Positions 62,901 through 64,000 of a stretch of 64,000 nucleotides of DNA are shown here, piece by piece. Position 1 is the stretch's first letter. Each line of letters starts with the position of its first letter. Origin of the DNA: Comamonadaceae bacterium. Lineage in GTDB: Bacteria; Pseudomonadota; Gammaproteobacteria; Burkholderiales; Burkholderiaceae_C. The position numbers and the translations under genes were made by a program. Where the stretch lies: NCBI GenBank assembly GCA_027486755.1, contig JAIXOM010000041.1:115973-179972 (forward strand). The letters are read 5' to 3'. Under the pieces are notes generated by a model that was not told where the DNA came from, did no database searches, and saw only the letters and a list, made by a program, of their open reading frames with translations.

Positions 62901-64000
62901 CTGGCGTTGCCATTGCCCGGATCCAAATCGATCCCGGTCAAGACCAGGTCGCTGGCGCTGCTGGGCGTGATGGTCAAATTCTGCGGCAGTTGCAAGATGG
63001 CGGGCGCCGTGGCAGTACCGCTGCTCACTTGCGACACCGTCACCGGCACTTGAGCGCTGAGGCTGCTGGTCTTGACCGCCTCGCCCTGCACGACGGATGC
63101 GTCAGGGCCTGTGCCGAACTGCTGTACCCGCACACTGAGTGCATGCATGCCCTCAGGCCCATTGAAGCTCAGGCTCCCCCCAGTGCTCAGATAACCATTG
63201 AGCGCAGCAACCGTGCCCCTGAGCGTGATCGAGCTGGCCGCCGCTGTGCTGCCGGTGGTGTAGTTGGTTGGGCCAATGCTGGCCTGCACCGCGCTGCTCA
63301 GTGACCCCGCGGTAAGCGTGCCTGAGCTCACCGTGAGCACCACGGTGCGCTCATCGCCCGTGTTGGTGCTGCCCAGCGGGCTGCCCGGCAGGGTGATCTG
63401 GCTGCCGCCTACCACCACAGTGAAGCTGGCGGGCAGGTTGAGGGCCGGCACCACTGGTGTGGCCTGTGTGTTGGACTGCTGCGTGACGGTGATCGTGCCG
63501 CTGGCCGCGCCGCTGACTGTGATCGTGCCCGACCCGCTGGCCCTGAGCTTGCCGCTGCCCATATAGGCGTTGAGCGCATCCGGACTGCCGTAGAGCGTGA
63601 GGCTGGAGCCGCTGTTGGCCGAAATGCCCAGGGCATTGGCCGCACTGGACTCTTTGAGCGCAGCCTCGCTGGCCCAAGAAAGCGTCGCTCCACTGGCGGT
63701 GAAGGTCAAGCTCACCGGCCCCGGCGCCACCAGGGGCGCCGCACCGAATGGGATGGCAGCCGACGCGCCGGGCGTGGTCAGCACAGACGTCGGCAACACA
63801 AAGCTGGCCGAGGCACTGCTGCCGCTGGTCTGCGTGGGCGAAGTCAGGGCAACGGTGGTCAAGACGCTGGCGCCGCTGGCATTGGCCAATTGAACTTTTA
63901 GGGCATTGGCCGAGCCGTTGTACTGCACCGGCGCCACGGTGGTGCCGCGCAGGAAAGTCTGCAAAGCAGACGCCGTGCCGCTGAGCACCAGGCTGGAAGA
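29927..64000 (-). CDS. Giant multi-module repeat protein, probable secreted adhesin (5' end missing)
   Basis: One frame stays open for 34,074 bp, giving at least 11,357 residues (well over 1 MDa). The start lies beyond the right edge. Visible modules from N to C are: Ig/cadherin-like TGTxxxLNxYL super-repeats (64000-60200 and diverged copies to ~58500); beta-helix-like sequence (58200-56400); ~10 divergent 'FEKS' modules with EF-hand-like loops (56350-46800); a long amphipathic region of unknown type (46800-40850); RTX repeats (~40445-40810); discoidin-like and Asp-box modules (39960-36480); haemagglutinin-like repeats (34200-30650); and a Pro/Ala-rich tail. Strong conservation of repeats at protein level shows the frame is real. 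It resembles very large RTX/LEPR-XLL-type surface proteins, but the diagnostic N-terminus is not in view. The secretion route is unknown. Confidence 0.9.
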   Translation of the reverse strand, partial: SSSLVLSGTASALQTFLRGTTVAPVQYNGSANALKVQLANASGASVLTTVALTSPTQTSGSSASASFVLPTSVLTTPGASAAIPFGAAPLVAPGPVSLTFTASGATLSWASEAALKESSAANALGISANSGSSLTLYGSPDALNAYMGSGKLRASGSGTITVSGAASGTITVTQQSNTQATPVVPALNLPASFTVVVGGSQITLPGSPLGSTNTGDERTVVLTVSSGTLTAGSLSSAVQASIGPTNYTTGSTAAASSITLRGTVAALNGYLSTGGSLSFNGPEGMHALSVRVQQFGTGPDASVVQGEAVKTSSLSAQVPVTVSQVSSGTATAPAILQLPQNLTITPSSASDLVLTGIDLDPGNGNASESLRLTLTVASGVLTAVTGGPVSVSGTDTARTLTGTAAQLKTYLQANSLSYNGPAGALGLTLARAAALNGASASASLNLQSAGSQTLGGSAIASLVLPANVNTTPGVGAVIAFGATPLVAAGPVTLALTASSNVTLAWDADSHLRVSDAVGAAPIGNGSAAAATLSLYGTAEQINAYLAAGKVKASGNGTVSVTVNTQSAGVTGGNPAANVIVVNTVTGTAASLSLPTLNLPSAMTVSTSGGRITLDGGALGTSSTARTVVVEISSGLLSANDPTGAGVTATVSGSSTLTLSGTEQALSNYLATAGNLTYSGSLGSHSLTLRAQVLGTGPAAGQVLAQTVKTAVVTAQTPVVVSESRSGSATAPAIAALPQAVTITANTASALVFTGADLDAGNGNAEESLVLTLGVASGVLSASSASSVTAVGSGTALTLTGTAANLEAYLQAGLVSYNGAAGGLTLNLARAADLTGASARTVVALQGLNTQPVGGNAAATLVLPATLVTTPGATIALPFGSVPLVAAGPVTLAFSASTNVTLTWDADSNLKDSSAGGADIANGTGATLSLYGTAAQINAYLSSGKLKASGTGTVSVTLNGLATGVMVGGAAGTTINVTAPTVTVAAVALPTLNLPSAMTVSRSEGQITLAAGALGTGSATRTVVISTSGGNLSATGLGSGVGTGVTATGSAINVGSLTLTGTEQALSAYLATAGKLVFNGNTGSPVLTLKARAFNGAQLLAETVKTITLTAVQLPALGSNGTASAAAAPTLNLPGHVTVLPSSNHLTLPANVLGSGTDLRTLVLTVSHGSLSADAATSGVTVSAGALGGSSLTLSGTQDDLSAYLATAGKLQWTANPGQDAKLQVTVQSLASGGLVQAASHGALDLAAPAYTLYGGPVANPGTAVTGLSLNLPQRLIKPLSGPMPLVLSNPLAAGAGALSLTFTASSGGSFTAASEAGVTVVSNSGTSLVISGDAAALNTYLGTAGKLAVSNASSVQLLAQGGTGSGVRAVGAMVALDDMALVGTPTLASLPQQWPITGGVASPLRLTGASLTGGGTLTLTLGSAGAVNALAQGDDGVAVGGSAQARTLSGTASALAAFLAAEGRISYTGSAGALTLKLANAAGDFTQASINLFAPTQPSLVAASGAALNLPAEVVLTPGATAAPAFGSAVLGGLDAGATVTLSLQSTGSAVMHWAQSSTLALSAGNGSSLSLSGTAAQINSYLAGGGLRLGGGAGSLNLTAVAGGVSTTSALAVSLGAAASGVQAAPQLQLPLSWSLPASSTAAQLRLGANAISGSGNLTVTLTVGAGALLLQGDVSALAPSGHNSAQVSLTGTADALSAYLASGQLRYNGTGGNLSVSLAPPSGNVTVQAQASITTSSQPALAPTLALQLPGELALQGKPAPLVLGTNVLLASGITGSVTVTLRTQVVPAWQFTADGGVSAALSGNDLVLTGSVTDLNNWLDAGDKLKWNGDAAAVQITAVAAGQVQASASLNMGSALDGLLDLKTGTAPAMGASATRSDTLQLSGNLTVTDAWLSQRGLAGGALKLQASGTIVWQASATALTSLELRAGGALQIEGTLDAVQASLTAATSISGAGLVRATGLSLNTGNGDVGSESAALRIDLQGNNARLGGQVRGAAYLTETSGNLQLDRLRASGLASLSTSSGSILGVSQAGFADLQAGSVALVSSAAIGADGDALVLSAASLAASGAGRVQIDTQGAVSLSALTASGANAVASVNARGNLALAGSINSSGSLSLNTRGELTQSASSTVTAAGALSMSSVRGSITQAAGASLSGQGATLDAGAGMALGSVNAGSGLLSLTTRAGSVTDADATDNMDLSGGSVWISASESIGENMLAGGRVAEGGAAANALELATGLLSAEAAGTVRLAASGSLTVGKIDGISASLGLVSTDGGDIALAVAGDRLSVAAGSQVSAVAGGQISLSVDNVANTSVLAISGQVRAEDGALSLAADASVNLVAAGTAPLAMSDRLRTLGDLVVTASKGLRIVDAQSEDAAGTFGRSDSPGLIRITGNQTITANQRLALKLSGEDNNQNDQLQVTGTLTIEDGSATPATTDGSVIDIQLAKDLQPRLARSYGLIEAGSVVGRFGSGTGLFGYDDGSSLLELSPQLDGDLQVGLNLEVVKRPAADSLRITAHSQADEDTLGTFFNSPYFGAGKFYNAGMTVQAADFVTVDGRFTLSSSVRQIAVSKGGAVTAHSWIVGGNDLHAFVGLNGPYRLDSDRDGSLVGEKTNPSAAGFELAGLDLGLALFQDTVQVGSLPARTWLSLSATAASATELGLPLVDIRAEDLKLEVNMGSDGSVVDYTIPLTIATGGKLADGSSEVKTLDYKGAQGTLVRASGYLEIEVDGFFSLAGNLGFEKSTRAVTLADGSELNVDTLSFGGQDLQAFAGVNGPYWRDLDDNGTFTEAEANPDSVGLAMGGVNFALVLADAAPGADSGAGLQWTALKAQAGSVAFVGVPGVTLAARDLAVDINLVSGVKPKLDADTKVIDFTGGEEDFKVVTGTGKSITLDMAGDTGRLVRASGSMELNLANFVQFSGSMGLERRAQEVTLTDGTKVQTEMLSVGGAGLTGFVGLGPYGSDANGNGRLENNELNPDAKGLGVRNVEFGLAVFNGKGDFDDTQWLAVTGSVGAVEMLVGLPDDLKLQVYKLGVDYNSVRHEAVAVRAPVVSAPADGYVQFSPVADNTTPVQTAALVLGTNLVGQGAERLQIELSVQEGAGLFLSFGEYDPTSETPLLRQASSAATQVSTFVVAGVYEAGDVITLSGLGEEDLVYVVEDEDLFDGDKGITLAQAQARIADKLRELIEDAEDAEVTALGEGALIQIEGKEKNASFTLELNTSGQGDLLRLESIKGDKHKLQSLKLSGKASVLSHYLSAHAVDTGLRVSYERSGQLEPATLRLFVSGEHGYADVSFWLASQKPTAINRPLADGLPVIAELTSKIWITPDAPSELVFEDAQFLLSGASNPNATISVYLSVPAKADGGPEQAQLVARNAQGVSAFAYSDRAIVLMGSSQSVAAYLKTAGNLTYVGDEATLDFGIEKSLYGWASTGMKVKLVNNQVIDFADRSTDAVDDDRAISVTTGTGQALQLTHDGQRGELMRASGGMQLSLAGFVHVGGTLAIEKSSQALKLADGKSVQTDMLTVGGTDLQMFVGVGGPYRTDTNGDGQVSSEDEVNTGAIGLSAIGGEFALGLFYEKTLGTPRNWVALQASLDEVGLVGVPGITAFGRDIAVALNRVDGIASGSSVNTQVIDFAAKPLDVSTGYGTTTELNMAGSQGQLLRASGGFEVNLGDFVYASGTLGFEKSATTITLANGSDVLVDSLTVGGSSLSGFVGVGGAYHVDSNGDGTLTSADTPNAAARGFVLTNAEFGLALLSPQEVTVLQSDSAAVKTLKQNTLKLGALDWMGLEFSADQVGFVGGGDLSIQAKNLSVEVNQVSGLSDSDDSTQWVVDFATRPLNVVTGTGTTRKLDIDGDKGPLIRASGSVEIAAGDFFYVGGDLGFEKSIRDLVLEDGSTVSHDVMTVGGSNLQAFAGINGGPLTDTSGDGKIDGEDLPGLDAIGFSLSGVEFALVVASEREVVRVNLAEALEWQDMAVSDDVQVAVSGGKKGAIYLSKDKGQTWSEAESETVDLGGRDYSAVTVSGQTIVATVRDGGVLISTDAGATWALSGAPTDRYSDVAVLAENVIVTLDTQTLRSFDAFKLAGTFRAGDTVTVRGVADRDVAIRVDDRDVLSGFLDPELLTMSIVRKLRDAINAAPGSRAVAGGTGSHITLSARAEGFGATQVIVKSSGGRVEGTQAVAPQAPQIDAFQLQGTWAAGDKITLKGIAKTDLVYTVVSADLKGKNWSGGEFTSNGLVLTNLTTKLTDLIKATAKDVANTGALVTTSYVGADGLIYVGSLVKGQSYKLEVEVQSAKGTVVQTRAQTYPTQQGNVRLGDDTTVGGKQVWNAWANQAGFSRVDNAQWSAVAAFDEGRSMLVASSRAADGTAPGSLYLVDLASDKGLPATYWPGTPGSGVQVNWSLPYNADWRAVAASGKGEVLMAAAHDGSVYLARTDADVWDWGQVLGRGQWTSLAASKDGKTLVAASTGPDAAIWVSSDSGRNWRVVAGSKGYDWHSVSVMADGKRVLAAGEQGLVSFTVVADRQQATRIALEAEAGSARLVGVPDVTMAVRDVSVSINLADKATSRVIDFANSDFSVLTGPDSSRLMSMDGAHHEMVSVSAGVTISLANYVYLDGTAAFEKRSDTITLADGSEVKVDALTVGAANVSAFAGLGGAYRVDTNGDGVVDDDDLLNPDSVGVSLSDASFGLGLFYAKDGEVNADDVSLDGARWVALQLQTDAIEVVGMPALSLAATDLSVRFNQVYGLRPGLAASDQVIDFYAANAKGENKNAYAVRTGPDSELALEMDASLGPLLRVQGQMSAQLGDFLSLSGALYLEQSTRTLTLDETADEVQRLSVEASARSQPAIDPTRPTAYRLQLALDGKTYTTADLGRDASAQAIEDAINAELVGNGGFAVGDGLTTDGLKASMVTLTGRFALGDVITLTGITPEPLRYTVLAEDLSADGKGSGGRASDGRAAVNLTAKLAALISAQAQSKVSVSVWGWSMLLTAKSASGFELRVDRSGHTEGVTVERMASSQAQGEAIELTGRYSEGNRITLSGLSNQIWGYTVSADDVRRDTSGKTGEARDAQIRNNIASRLRALINGAPGSKVFAIGDADIILLGARAIGSAGAFKPGVSVSSSSGGGFDALSQRASATGTSAAQRETLLLSGSYAIGQQLVLSGVADDDVVYTVKAEDFSAAGNGFGGPAKSWELAHNLARKLKMAIDADKSAKVSVVVEGAFMKFTAKAGGLAGAFDLSVGLPPSATYFLTQSARNDFDIRFGGIWAGRDLEMIQVVAASSKGLIRPTTSVSEAEQGGVAKTVQARLLVLGGTGIAARVATGSDASALGLELKGLSMGMALATPTASSDGRSWLTLSAQANSLTALGTEAMGLSLTGRNLSLKINTGLGQTEEGLANTSVVDWSKTPLVIKPTDNASALSLNMKGRMFEVGGTMDVQLGDLLTASGTVVLSRQEIEVEVAGRNVAVAGFFLGASGVSARVQGIALQNAGLAMALLRPADPAPGDTRSWLALKASVESVSLNAAELGLPEDLLTLEASSLAFEMNRAMGYRGEMANGAVMNLANDGQSERALEVRTGQASSESLDFSDGAGAFMRLALDATIEIGDVVSLSGSFGLAALGLRGATLDNGSRRSLRTTLITANQVDVQMGRGVGTTDFVGVSLKDAKLGLALLQDPDTGGSFVGLQAGAASASLEGVPGLTLSGSNLSLSLNMGPRTGALAGRVVDFSQGDIDANDVKDGSTPLMLQGARVATLRAATPQIQAEGDFTIELRTPGAASTDPALLSGNATVRIEQSANGPMKIGATGLSALINVAGQSAGVVDGQMGLVLPDSGYALDLEASLRLPIPGLNGTALVGDVDLAVNQTGQALNQTITVGGQDVQVRFARADKVTDFAVSNIDVSIEGRLGDLLKGVAQQLSRANAYLLADEDLPLIGRSLEDLLQISDELSIGQHVIDYIDQNPAAFGSAGVPTLRGLEAYLRANWKPSSATSDPAGPLRFNLDQKGLAFGFTGKVSSQTQDLQLDLEGALGQVGVGISGVMEVDASFEAALDFDFKLDWSAGLSAALDLRKLSFAGSLSAQDVILNANLGPLGLSIGRPDDPTIGGVAGKKWARGSLDAKLTGDLSFVKGALKIDAPTDKNYFNVVLPIYATIAGIDLAADPNTAPLVTIAAKPLEGQFNVQAKNLEQLANFSKISVADLITALPNMLSYLQTIDVDSLGLSDLPFVEQSVGQLLDVASVFKTEVIDRISFDRPMKLWEAAAGERALASSNLAPPAGSQFAVLKDSASLTGSARQFAASMAGYWVTVEGVNAKGEARSLTTQIIDVAADGTRLSLSNNFAENLRSVRYSVHQKIEKIQTIDEFIAAVNASGLLGNRKVTYDGTTGELRIPVQFAGSLLDLETPINLGLGEDSPVALTTSATGKVGVDIDAGFDLILSLGGEKFVLAIDDFSAKAGIELAVTDLTVAAQLGFLGLQAGGEDSDSGVRLEAEATLALDRTPNQAGGARFALAELLSSEALGSITVDLSGSASASLKGLSVSAGSASMPLDESLELAVYVPDLLDWRNVEVRNSPFNLQESLANGSVPKGAVVVVLPDLGSLLDVRNLSFGDIIEAVRFGLEIVDDLAAEQAFYTAQLPVINTSLSQLMVLGDTWLGKLQDVMDESVNGLDAAERAIEKALDLPEDLFDLSIDKASGKLMLDLNLKLAYADEFGLNLDLQSLADMAGLSLPDGLGQFLDASGEGTVALALGADLQLRLGVTLPKQAGELPKIGLENYDAKTKTGTRVALKARMAAEDVNLNFKVGPLEMGVKGGSLVLDADGKDNEAVAGEDALADAASLSITWVDGKPVVQTLGAFDLGLPLSAKIFGKDIKIGQLQVSTNPTLGSGGIAALVNELAGTAAADAPDALLVKLPDFDLAAAGRSTLMQLLYDPTNVLDGIDLGLGAVQDLFQSSVAADLPFIGTGLANTGAVIAGLRAGLLQDLRTKLSGEGKPVELIREELFKVFSGLDILLDRDGDELITVDDVSVGFYGYNGNLVSTWKPGMPLPTGGVDAIRFDMNLGGRVLSTGLDLPLDISLPGFALDVDGGFALAANWEYDFGFGLSASKGFFLAANTGEDADVAELRLNVEAYLDGDPTDPDTVSAFEGRGKLLFFEAAVIDRDTDLTKPGHQGSGLRGTLNLDIQGNDAGQLTLDQLLSSPQTVLNADFDVNADLRLGVTLNAVGMPKLMSDLVIDWDWSLGDEAVKFPEISIQNLKLDMKSAVVDFLLPIATAVSNVAAPFRDVVEALTAPMPGLAMLLDPARASINLASDNTLRGLIDTVNELVRDEKPELGLQRIDWSFLDAVKFALDMPDAIKTLLSVTAGIPLGSIYGLGTNNVRFVKGESSSASNSSSNAELYKMLAAVTGKASGGSASATGRSGLQFMPYLTDIGNWAKIFSGGNATLFTYELPLLEFDFVFNEVLASVPIPFPPLSWLSIEIGAIGRASAFVDLSFGFDTFGVQKAIASGNPFDALDGFYVNDWTLPAFKNGQAVPGTGGKEKPEFGLKLEAGLLGGIGVTGVASAGVGGSISLNITADMNDIKTGTVSRDENGQVSGVRYDGDGKIRASEVLGMMLYPGLIPGIPGGPFNLFDLTFQASLAPYIWGKTAVTGTMSFKLFEITLPPLTLTAPTVKPELGAVKNGVLTLNMGTRASDRLYLNTEDSAESVILSGMDAGVVDVEFLGFHKRFTGVTQVVVDMGQGNDSLDASRLLNAVTLDVRGNEGNDTVKMGKGGGRVVDLLGDNNLSAFAESDAGVTFITGLGNDKLTGGRGNDVLFAGAGNNQLTGGGGADTLYAVMGQNRLVGGEGADRYVFVGELGNNTLSEAGTDVTDLDFSGVIPDAIMRIIGPAAGAPAVSIPAQFNVLRDGKSRIVFTGSPFAGNATDTMTVTLAARDGVFDAASDDGGTEDNPDDDVIVSGPDNARTFTGKLAALNAYFTNAEKILYTHVAQEDQRSLTVTVMQNGLLNQASAELNAVQAFTPEGGGNQAWADLAAHGDVMVAVSPASNGQMGIYISRDGGLTWGSAQSLDQGGVVTASSPSEGLVASTDGTINLFDGSSQTRYVNTSLENPGRIVTLASPAVLTGLKFTTSADAPERDPTRYALFGSNELLSWGDSGWSLMAQGATNLPEARKASSDVSFANTRSFKYYKLAYTELRPVMVSATASPGAVTPGGEGVEKAIDGSTGSKYLNRNKVDAGMVITLSHEAVIGSLTLTTGNDGPDRDPMRYILLGANEELAWADAGWTQIATGQTGLNTLRRSTNTVSFDNGQSYKYYKLVLTDLRNATTAFGMQVTEVKLGGALSSNAKAGTAPRLAELKLVSAASSDNKFMDIKTATPGLLFNLDSADVLRGLNFTSGEDSPQSDPTRYALFGANANLEWDDAGWNAVSAGATGLADARSTTSHVSFANNASYRYYKLVYTEQRATMVAATASPGAITPNGEGVDRAIDGRNDSKYLNRNKVDSGLLVTLSDSAVVESLTLTTGNDGPDRDPMRYVLLGSNFELGWADPAWTQIATGQTGLSTARRATNTVAFANTQSFKYYKLVLTDLRNAATAFGMQVSEVRLGNTLSSGAGTSAAVRLAELGLVTARSDAASPGAVPFGSGAAAALDGDRDTKYVNAAKAGSGLLTALQAPRVINRIDFTSANNDSGSDPTRFVLLGSNTPLAWDSTAWTQVASAATGLSTERGATSTVSFANSRSFQYYKLVFTELRSADAAAMQIAGVYLDSTLPLGQGFDHVSVSPNGQQMAALSNAGMVAISRDGGNNWTLVRAPADNYTDVLVTDEGRVLLADRAGSERFSYSGLFGVTLWGDRDTPGTLRELAADGRSWNTLSLPSRNWQDLSLAADGKTWLAVTGRSANGASAGAIYQGVVSTLIDSVSASSGNTGSGEGAANVVDANSGSKYLNRDKAGSGLVFTLSQADVVNSLQFTSANDAPERDPMSFTVFGSNGAADWSGTGWTQIAQGNTGLGTARRTEAAAVGFANTTAYKHYKVVMTSLRSNTAASAMQVADIKLASNGRAIAAGLGQNGIAWTDVTRGALNNGDWLSVGADASGRQWVASTVGGQIFYADTRLANWRWTQVAALGQGTRVAISADGTSLVATASGNNGGVWMSDDLGATWVQAAGRGEMGVAKGSDWLGAAIDGKTGMVTAIAKDQPILRFAAPSASAALNLRLPDTLMVAGDEATPLTFPAGSLYDADLRRTAVDGDNTPNVSVQLDVAQGAFGVSAADAIRLGVAVQASASGVKISGTVAKLSLFLAEVGNLQFMPGKEGISGPLVVTLSDGVNTVVREVPLVVQKPVALKASYNAGNFEILATGGNALRLNRSPLDEVRLGLLADELTVARLSDAPLVVRASEGADQITLDLGNTVAADGLPRTLRLEDVDSGPSEMQDDTLSLRFKPVASSTTKNVVTLANGKLVSGIENIEWDQTLGTLRLVGDSIVIKAQGDGPIDLGDTRLVVDAKALVIEGDLRVRDASRLVLNISEKITLSGLKQYGVNGAADSNLAVQSVLSKDAEGKVLAMVVQSVKIPAPPPGQSVDLTAFAAPGTGLQVTPEAGVAISLGGAGGGLALDPSKLKDIPVLVIGSSGGSNPVAMGGSGSTLAVSVPLTIQSQGTGGKVAVAGTVKGKTLQIFGPGNTTEFVDGTNLSLSEGALINDAVRFDGTVTLAMGDAVTDLAGNFRVTGRVNGSTGTQDVLKLSAYKGNITIDGRVGDGIGNTASSIRIAQNGQRFGADTSEAVANQDGSFTYQGVVLTGGSGSGATANITVKNGSVTAVSLVSVGGGYEVGDVLTAARSQLGDLVARSAADRDAWALRLEVLELSSLEGLVVGDAMNVSFGERVYVDGDITINATGKVVFSGEVVLRSGGQLVINGTQEVEFLQGIRFAKDDAPEAGSLSVTSSNTSVSFLYGLFAGQNDAMRWAGVQSLELVAPQNVGDRGSLSVTGVDLVLREAPGFANLNLDLDSLSLHARSLSMPQLGNVKVNMNLGVLDIEADLGIGAAGAMLEVNADRIHAQAAAGDIYLQIAGSDEVLLDLQTRDQGKAGVGATQDLRLSSASVLDATDLSLSARRDLYLGGITADGALSLDAGRNMALAGAYTSASLSLSSAAGTVTQAAGSTLTVAGATVLNAGSTASLNLSKANQFTGAITVRGAGAVNASDVDALDVLLDGVGSATVVAGGNLSLRGTSTGSGGLISTQSGGTTALGTTALAGRLSVTSTGVISQSGALTVAGNTSLTSSAQPLVLTHAANNFGGALSISAASAVIHDVNALDLGTINVSGELRITAAGAVSDSGVLSVGGQTRISAAGQSVTLDSANNFGATLTLLASQANVRSAGALDLTALSVDALTLTAAGAITQSGAWTVTGNSQFTGQSVTLGAGNDFGGSVGISAASASLNDVNALDLGVIALSGDLTLTAAGAVTDSGAISVGGQTRINAVGQSVTLDGANNFGGALSINAASASVKDINALDLGTVTLSGDLGVTVGGALTDSGVLSVGGQTFISAAGQSVTLDSANNFGGAVSITAASASINDLNALDLGAMTMSGDLTLNAAGSVTDSGLLSVGGQTRINAVGQSVALDSANNFSGALSINAASALVKDVNALDLGTINVSGELRITAAGAVSDSGVLSVGGQTRISAAGQSVALDSANNFGGSLTLLASQASVSSAGALDLAALSVDTLTLTAAGAIVQSGAWTVTGNAQFTGQSVTLGAGNDFTGAVSVTAASASVKDVNALDLGAVNVSGDLTLTAAGSVTDSGVLSVGGQMRINAVGQSVTLDGANNFGGALSINAASASVKDINALDLGTVTLSGDLGVTVGGALTDSGVLSVGGQTFISAAGQSVTLDSANNFGGTVSITAASASINDVNGLDLGTFTVSGELSIAAGGTVTDNGLLRVGGQTRISAPGQSVTLDQAHEFGAAVHLQGAELAISRSDSLRLPQGSVLQAPGGSVQLRAGSDVWTSGLTLSAQNALIDAGRAIKAQPQEDAQPLAFDGALHLQARAGIGGFGYERVLVDQIGSAASLSAFNSGSGDVVIAGQTGLTLSAQSVVAGANDWVVLLGGRGAIEEQGQLIVRSNLVRATGITWMGRSQIDTTLLLTATLKSGALMAQPSSPLVRMNQLLAQSWGAETAPQDALERSAPVLTTNARSTVQVGPSRQVPVASISVMAQPKSSTQLMDMAMTLTRQGSNPLPGDAESISGWVVRTAPPAADAGRDAPPARSESLPNAAPPQQAPAVETRPALSTESDKPAEPAKAAPDAPAAVPNSGVRWLLPEEELLGLMPGANVPSPPADSAGGLISSLKGAAEKLSQWLGWSEAPAPAQQAPASAPEGGSDQA
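29930..30400 (-). other. Pro/Ala-rich C-terminal tail of the giant protein
   Basis: The last ~155 residues are rich in Pro/Ala/Ser, with a short structured patch (VRWLLPEEELLGLMPG, then LISSLKGAAEKLSQWLGW). There is no LPXTG, PEP-CTERM, YadA-type or autotransporter barrel. A non-cleaved C-terminal type I signal cannot be excluded, because these have weak sequence signatures. Confidence 0.6.
31214..33205 (-). repeat. Ten tandem 192-201-bp repeats forming a 2 x 996-bp higher-order duplication
   Basis: Units of 67 codons (two are 64) share SVTLDSANNFGG, NALDLG and GVLSVGGQT. Unit starts, reading down, are 33205, 33004, 32812, 32611, 32410, 32209, 32008, 31816, 31615 and 31414. Units 1-5 match units 6-10 in order: the two 64-codon units are #2 and #7, and #4 and #9 have identical protein sequence. 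The spacing between matched positions is 996 bp (e.g. 31441 and 32437), with only scattered substitutions. This is a recent five-unit duplication in haemagglutinin-like, probably beta-helical sequence. Confidence 0.92.
36870..39800 (-). repeat. Six discoidin (F5/8C)-like modules in the giant protein
   Basis: Six ~100-135-aa modules share IDGxxxSKYLNRxK, TLTTGNDGPDRDPMRY, LLGSN, W, GWTQIATGQTGL and YYKLVxTxLR. They are centred near 39600, 39250, 38800, 38430, 37950 and 37100. The pattern (ligand-gap start, TSANDxPERDPxxF core, YYKL ending) is that of F5/8 type C galactose-binding-like domains. Modules 2 and 4 are almost identical. Asp-box motifs lie between and around them. They probably bind surface glycans. 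Confidence 0.78.
40445..40810 (-). repeat. RTX-type nonapeptide block inside the giant protein
   Basis: Glycine/aspartate nonapeptides of GGxGxDxLx type, such as LTGGRGNDVLFAGAGNNQ and LTGGGGADTLYAV, follow a run of QGNDSLDASR and RGNEGNDTV repeats. These form Ca2+-binding parallel beta-rolls. Unusually, the block lies ~3,500 residues before the C-terminus rather than near it. Confidence 0.88.
42974..42991 (-). other. EF-hand-like Ca2+ loop 8
   Basis: The sequence LDRDGDELITVDDV has the acidic spacing of an EF-hand-like loop. It stands alone in the long region of unknown type, far from the other seven loops (49990-56200). Confidence 0.55.
48250..54610 (-). repeat. Six dispersed copies of a ~95-aa 'GDxITLSG...YTV' module
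   Basis: Copies at about 54310-54605, 51490-51770, 51120-51445, 49000-49295, 48640-48945 and 48250-48575 share a GxYxxGDxITLSGL opening, a YTVxAEDL strand, a helix with KLRxLI and a terminal strand of IxLxA. They are inserted between FEKS modules and Asp-box blades. The family is not recognised. Confidence 0.7.
50460..52130 (-). other. Asp-box (BNR) blades, first group
   Basis: SKDKGQTW (near 52016), STDAGATW (near 51883) and SSDSGRNW (near 50572) match the Asp-box SxDxGxxW of sialidase-like beta-propellers. The surrounding text (VAVSGGKKGAIYLSKD, TLVAASTGPDAAIWVSSD) is propeller-like. A second group, SRDGGLTW, SRDGGNNW and SDDLGATW, lies near 39865, 37645 and 36580 between the discoidin-like modules. 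Confidence 0.72.
56400..58200 (-). other. Beta-helix / haemagglutinin-like stretch
   Basis: About 600 residues of short Ala/Ser/Gly-rich strands (LSLNTRGELTQSAS, GSLTVGKIDG, LSLAADASVNL) resemble filamentous-haemagglutinin beta-helix rungs and recall the sequence at 30650-34200. The stretch ends near GDLQVGLNLEV at the junction with the first FEKS module. Confidence 0.6.
60200..64000 (-). repeat. ~395-aa super-repeats at the visible N-terminal end
   Basis: A block of three to four Ig/cadherin-like units (each ending LTGTxxxLxxYLxxxxLxYxG) recurs every ~1.19 kb. The TTPG anchor lies at 63771, 62586 and 61392, spacings of 1185 and 1194 bp. Shared phrases are PLVAAGPVTLxF, WDADSxL, LPTLNLPSAMTVS and DLDxGNGNAxESL. 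A more diverged fourth copy is near 59440. More copies probably lie beyond the right edge. Confidence 0.85.

Noticed and set aside
29927..64000. Giant frame as a PKS or NRPS gene
   Set aside because: No ketosynthase, adenylation or carrier-protein motifs are seen. The sequence is strand-rich, Ala/Gly/Ser/Thr-rich and repetitive.
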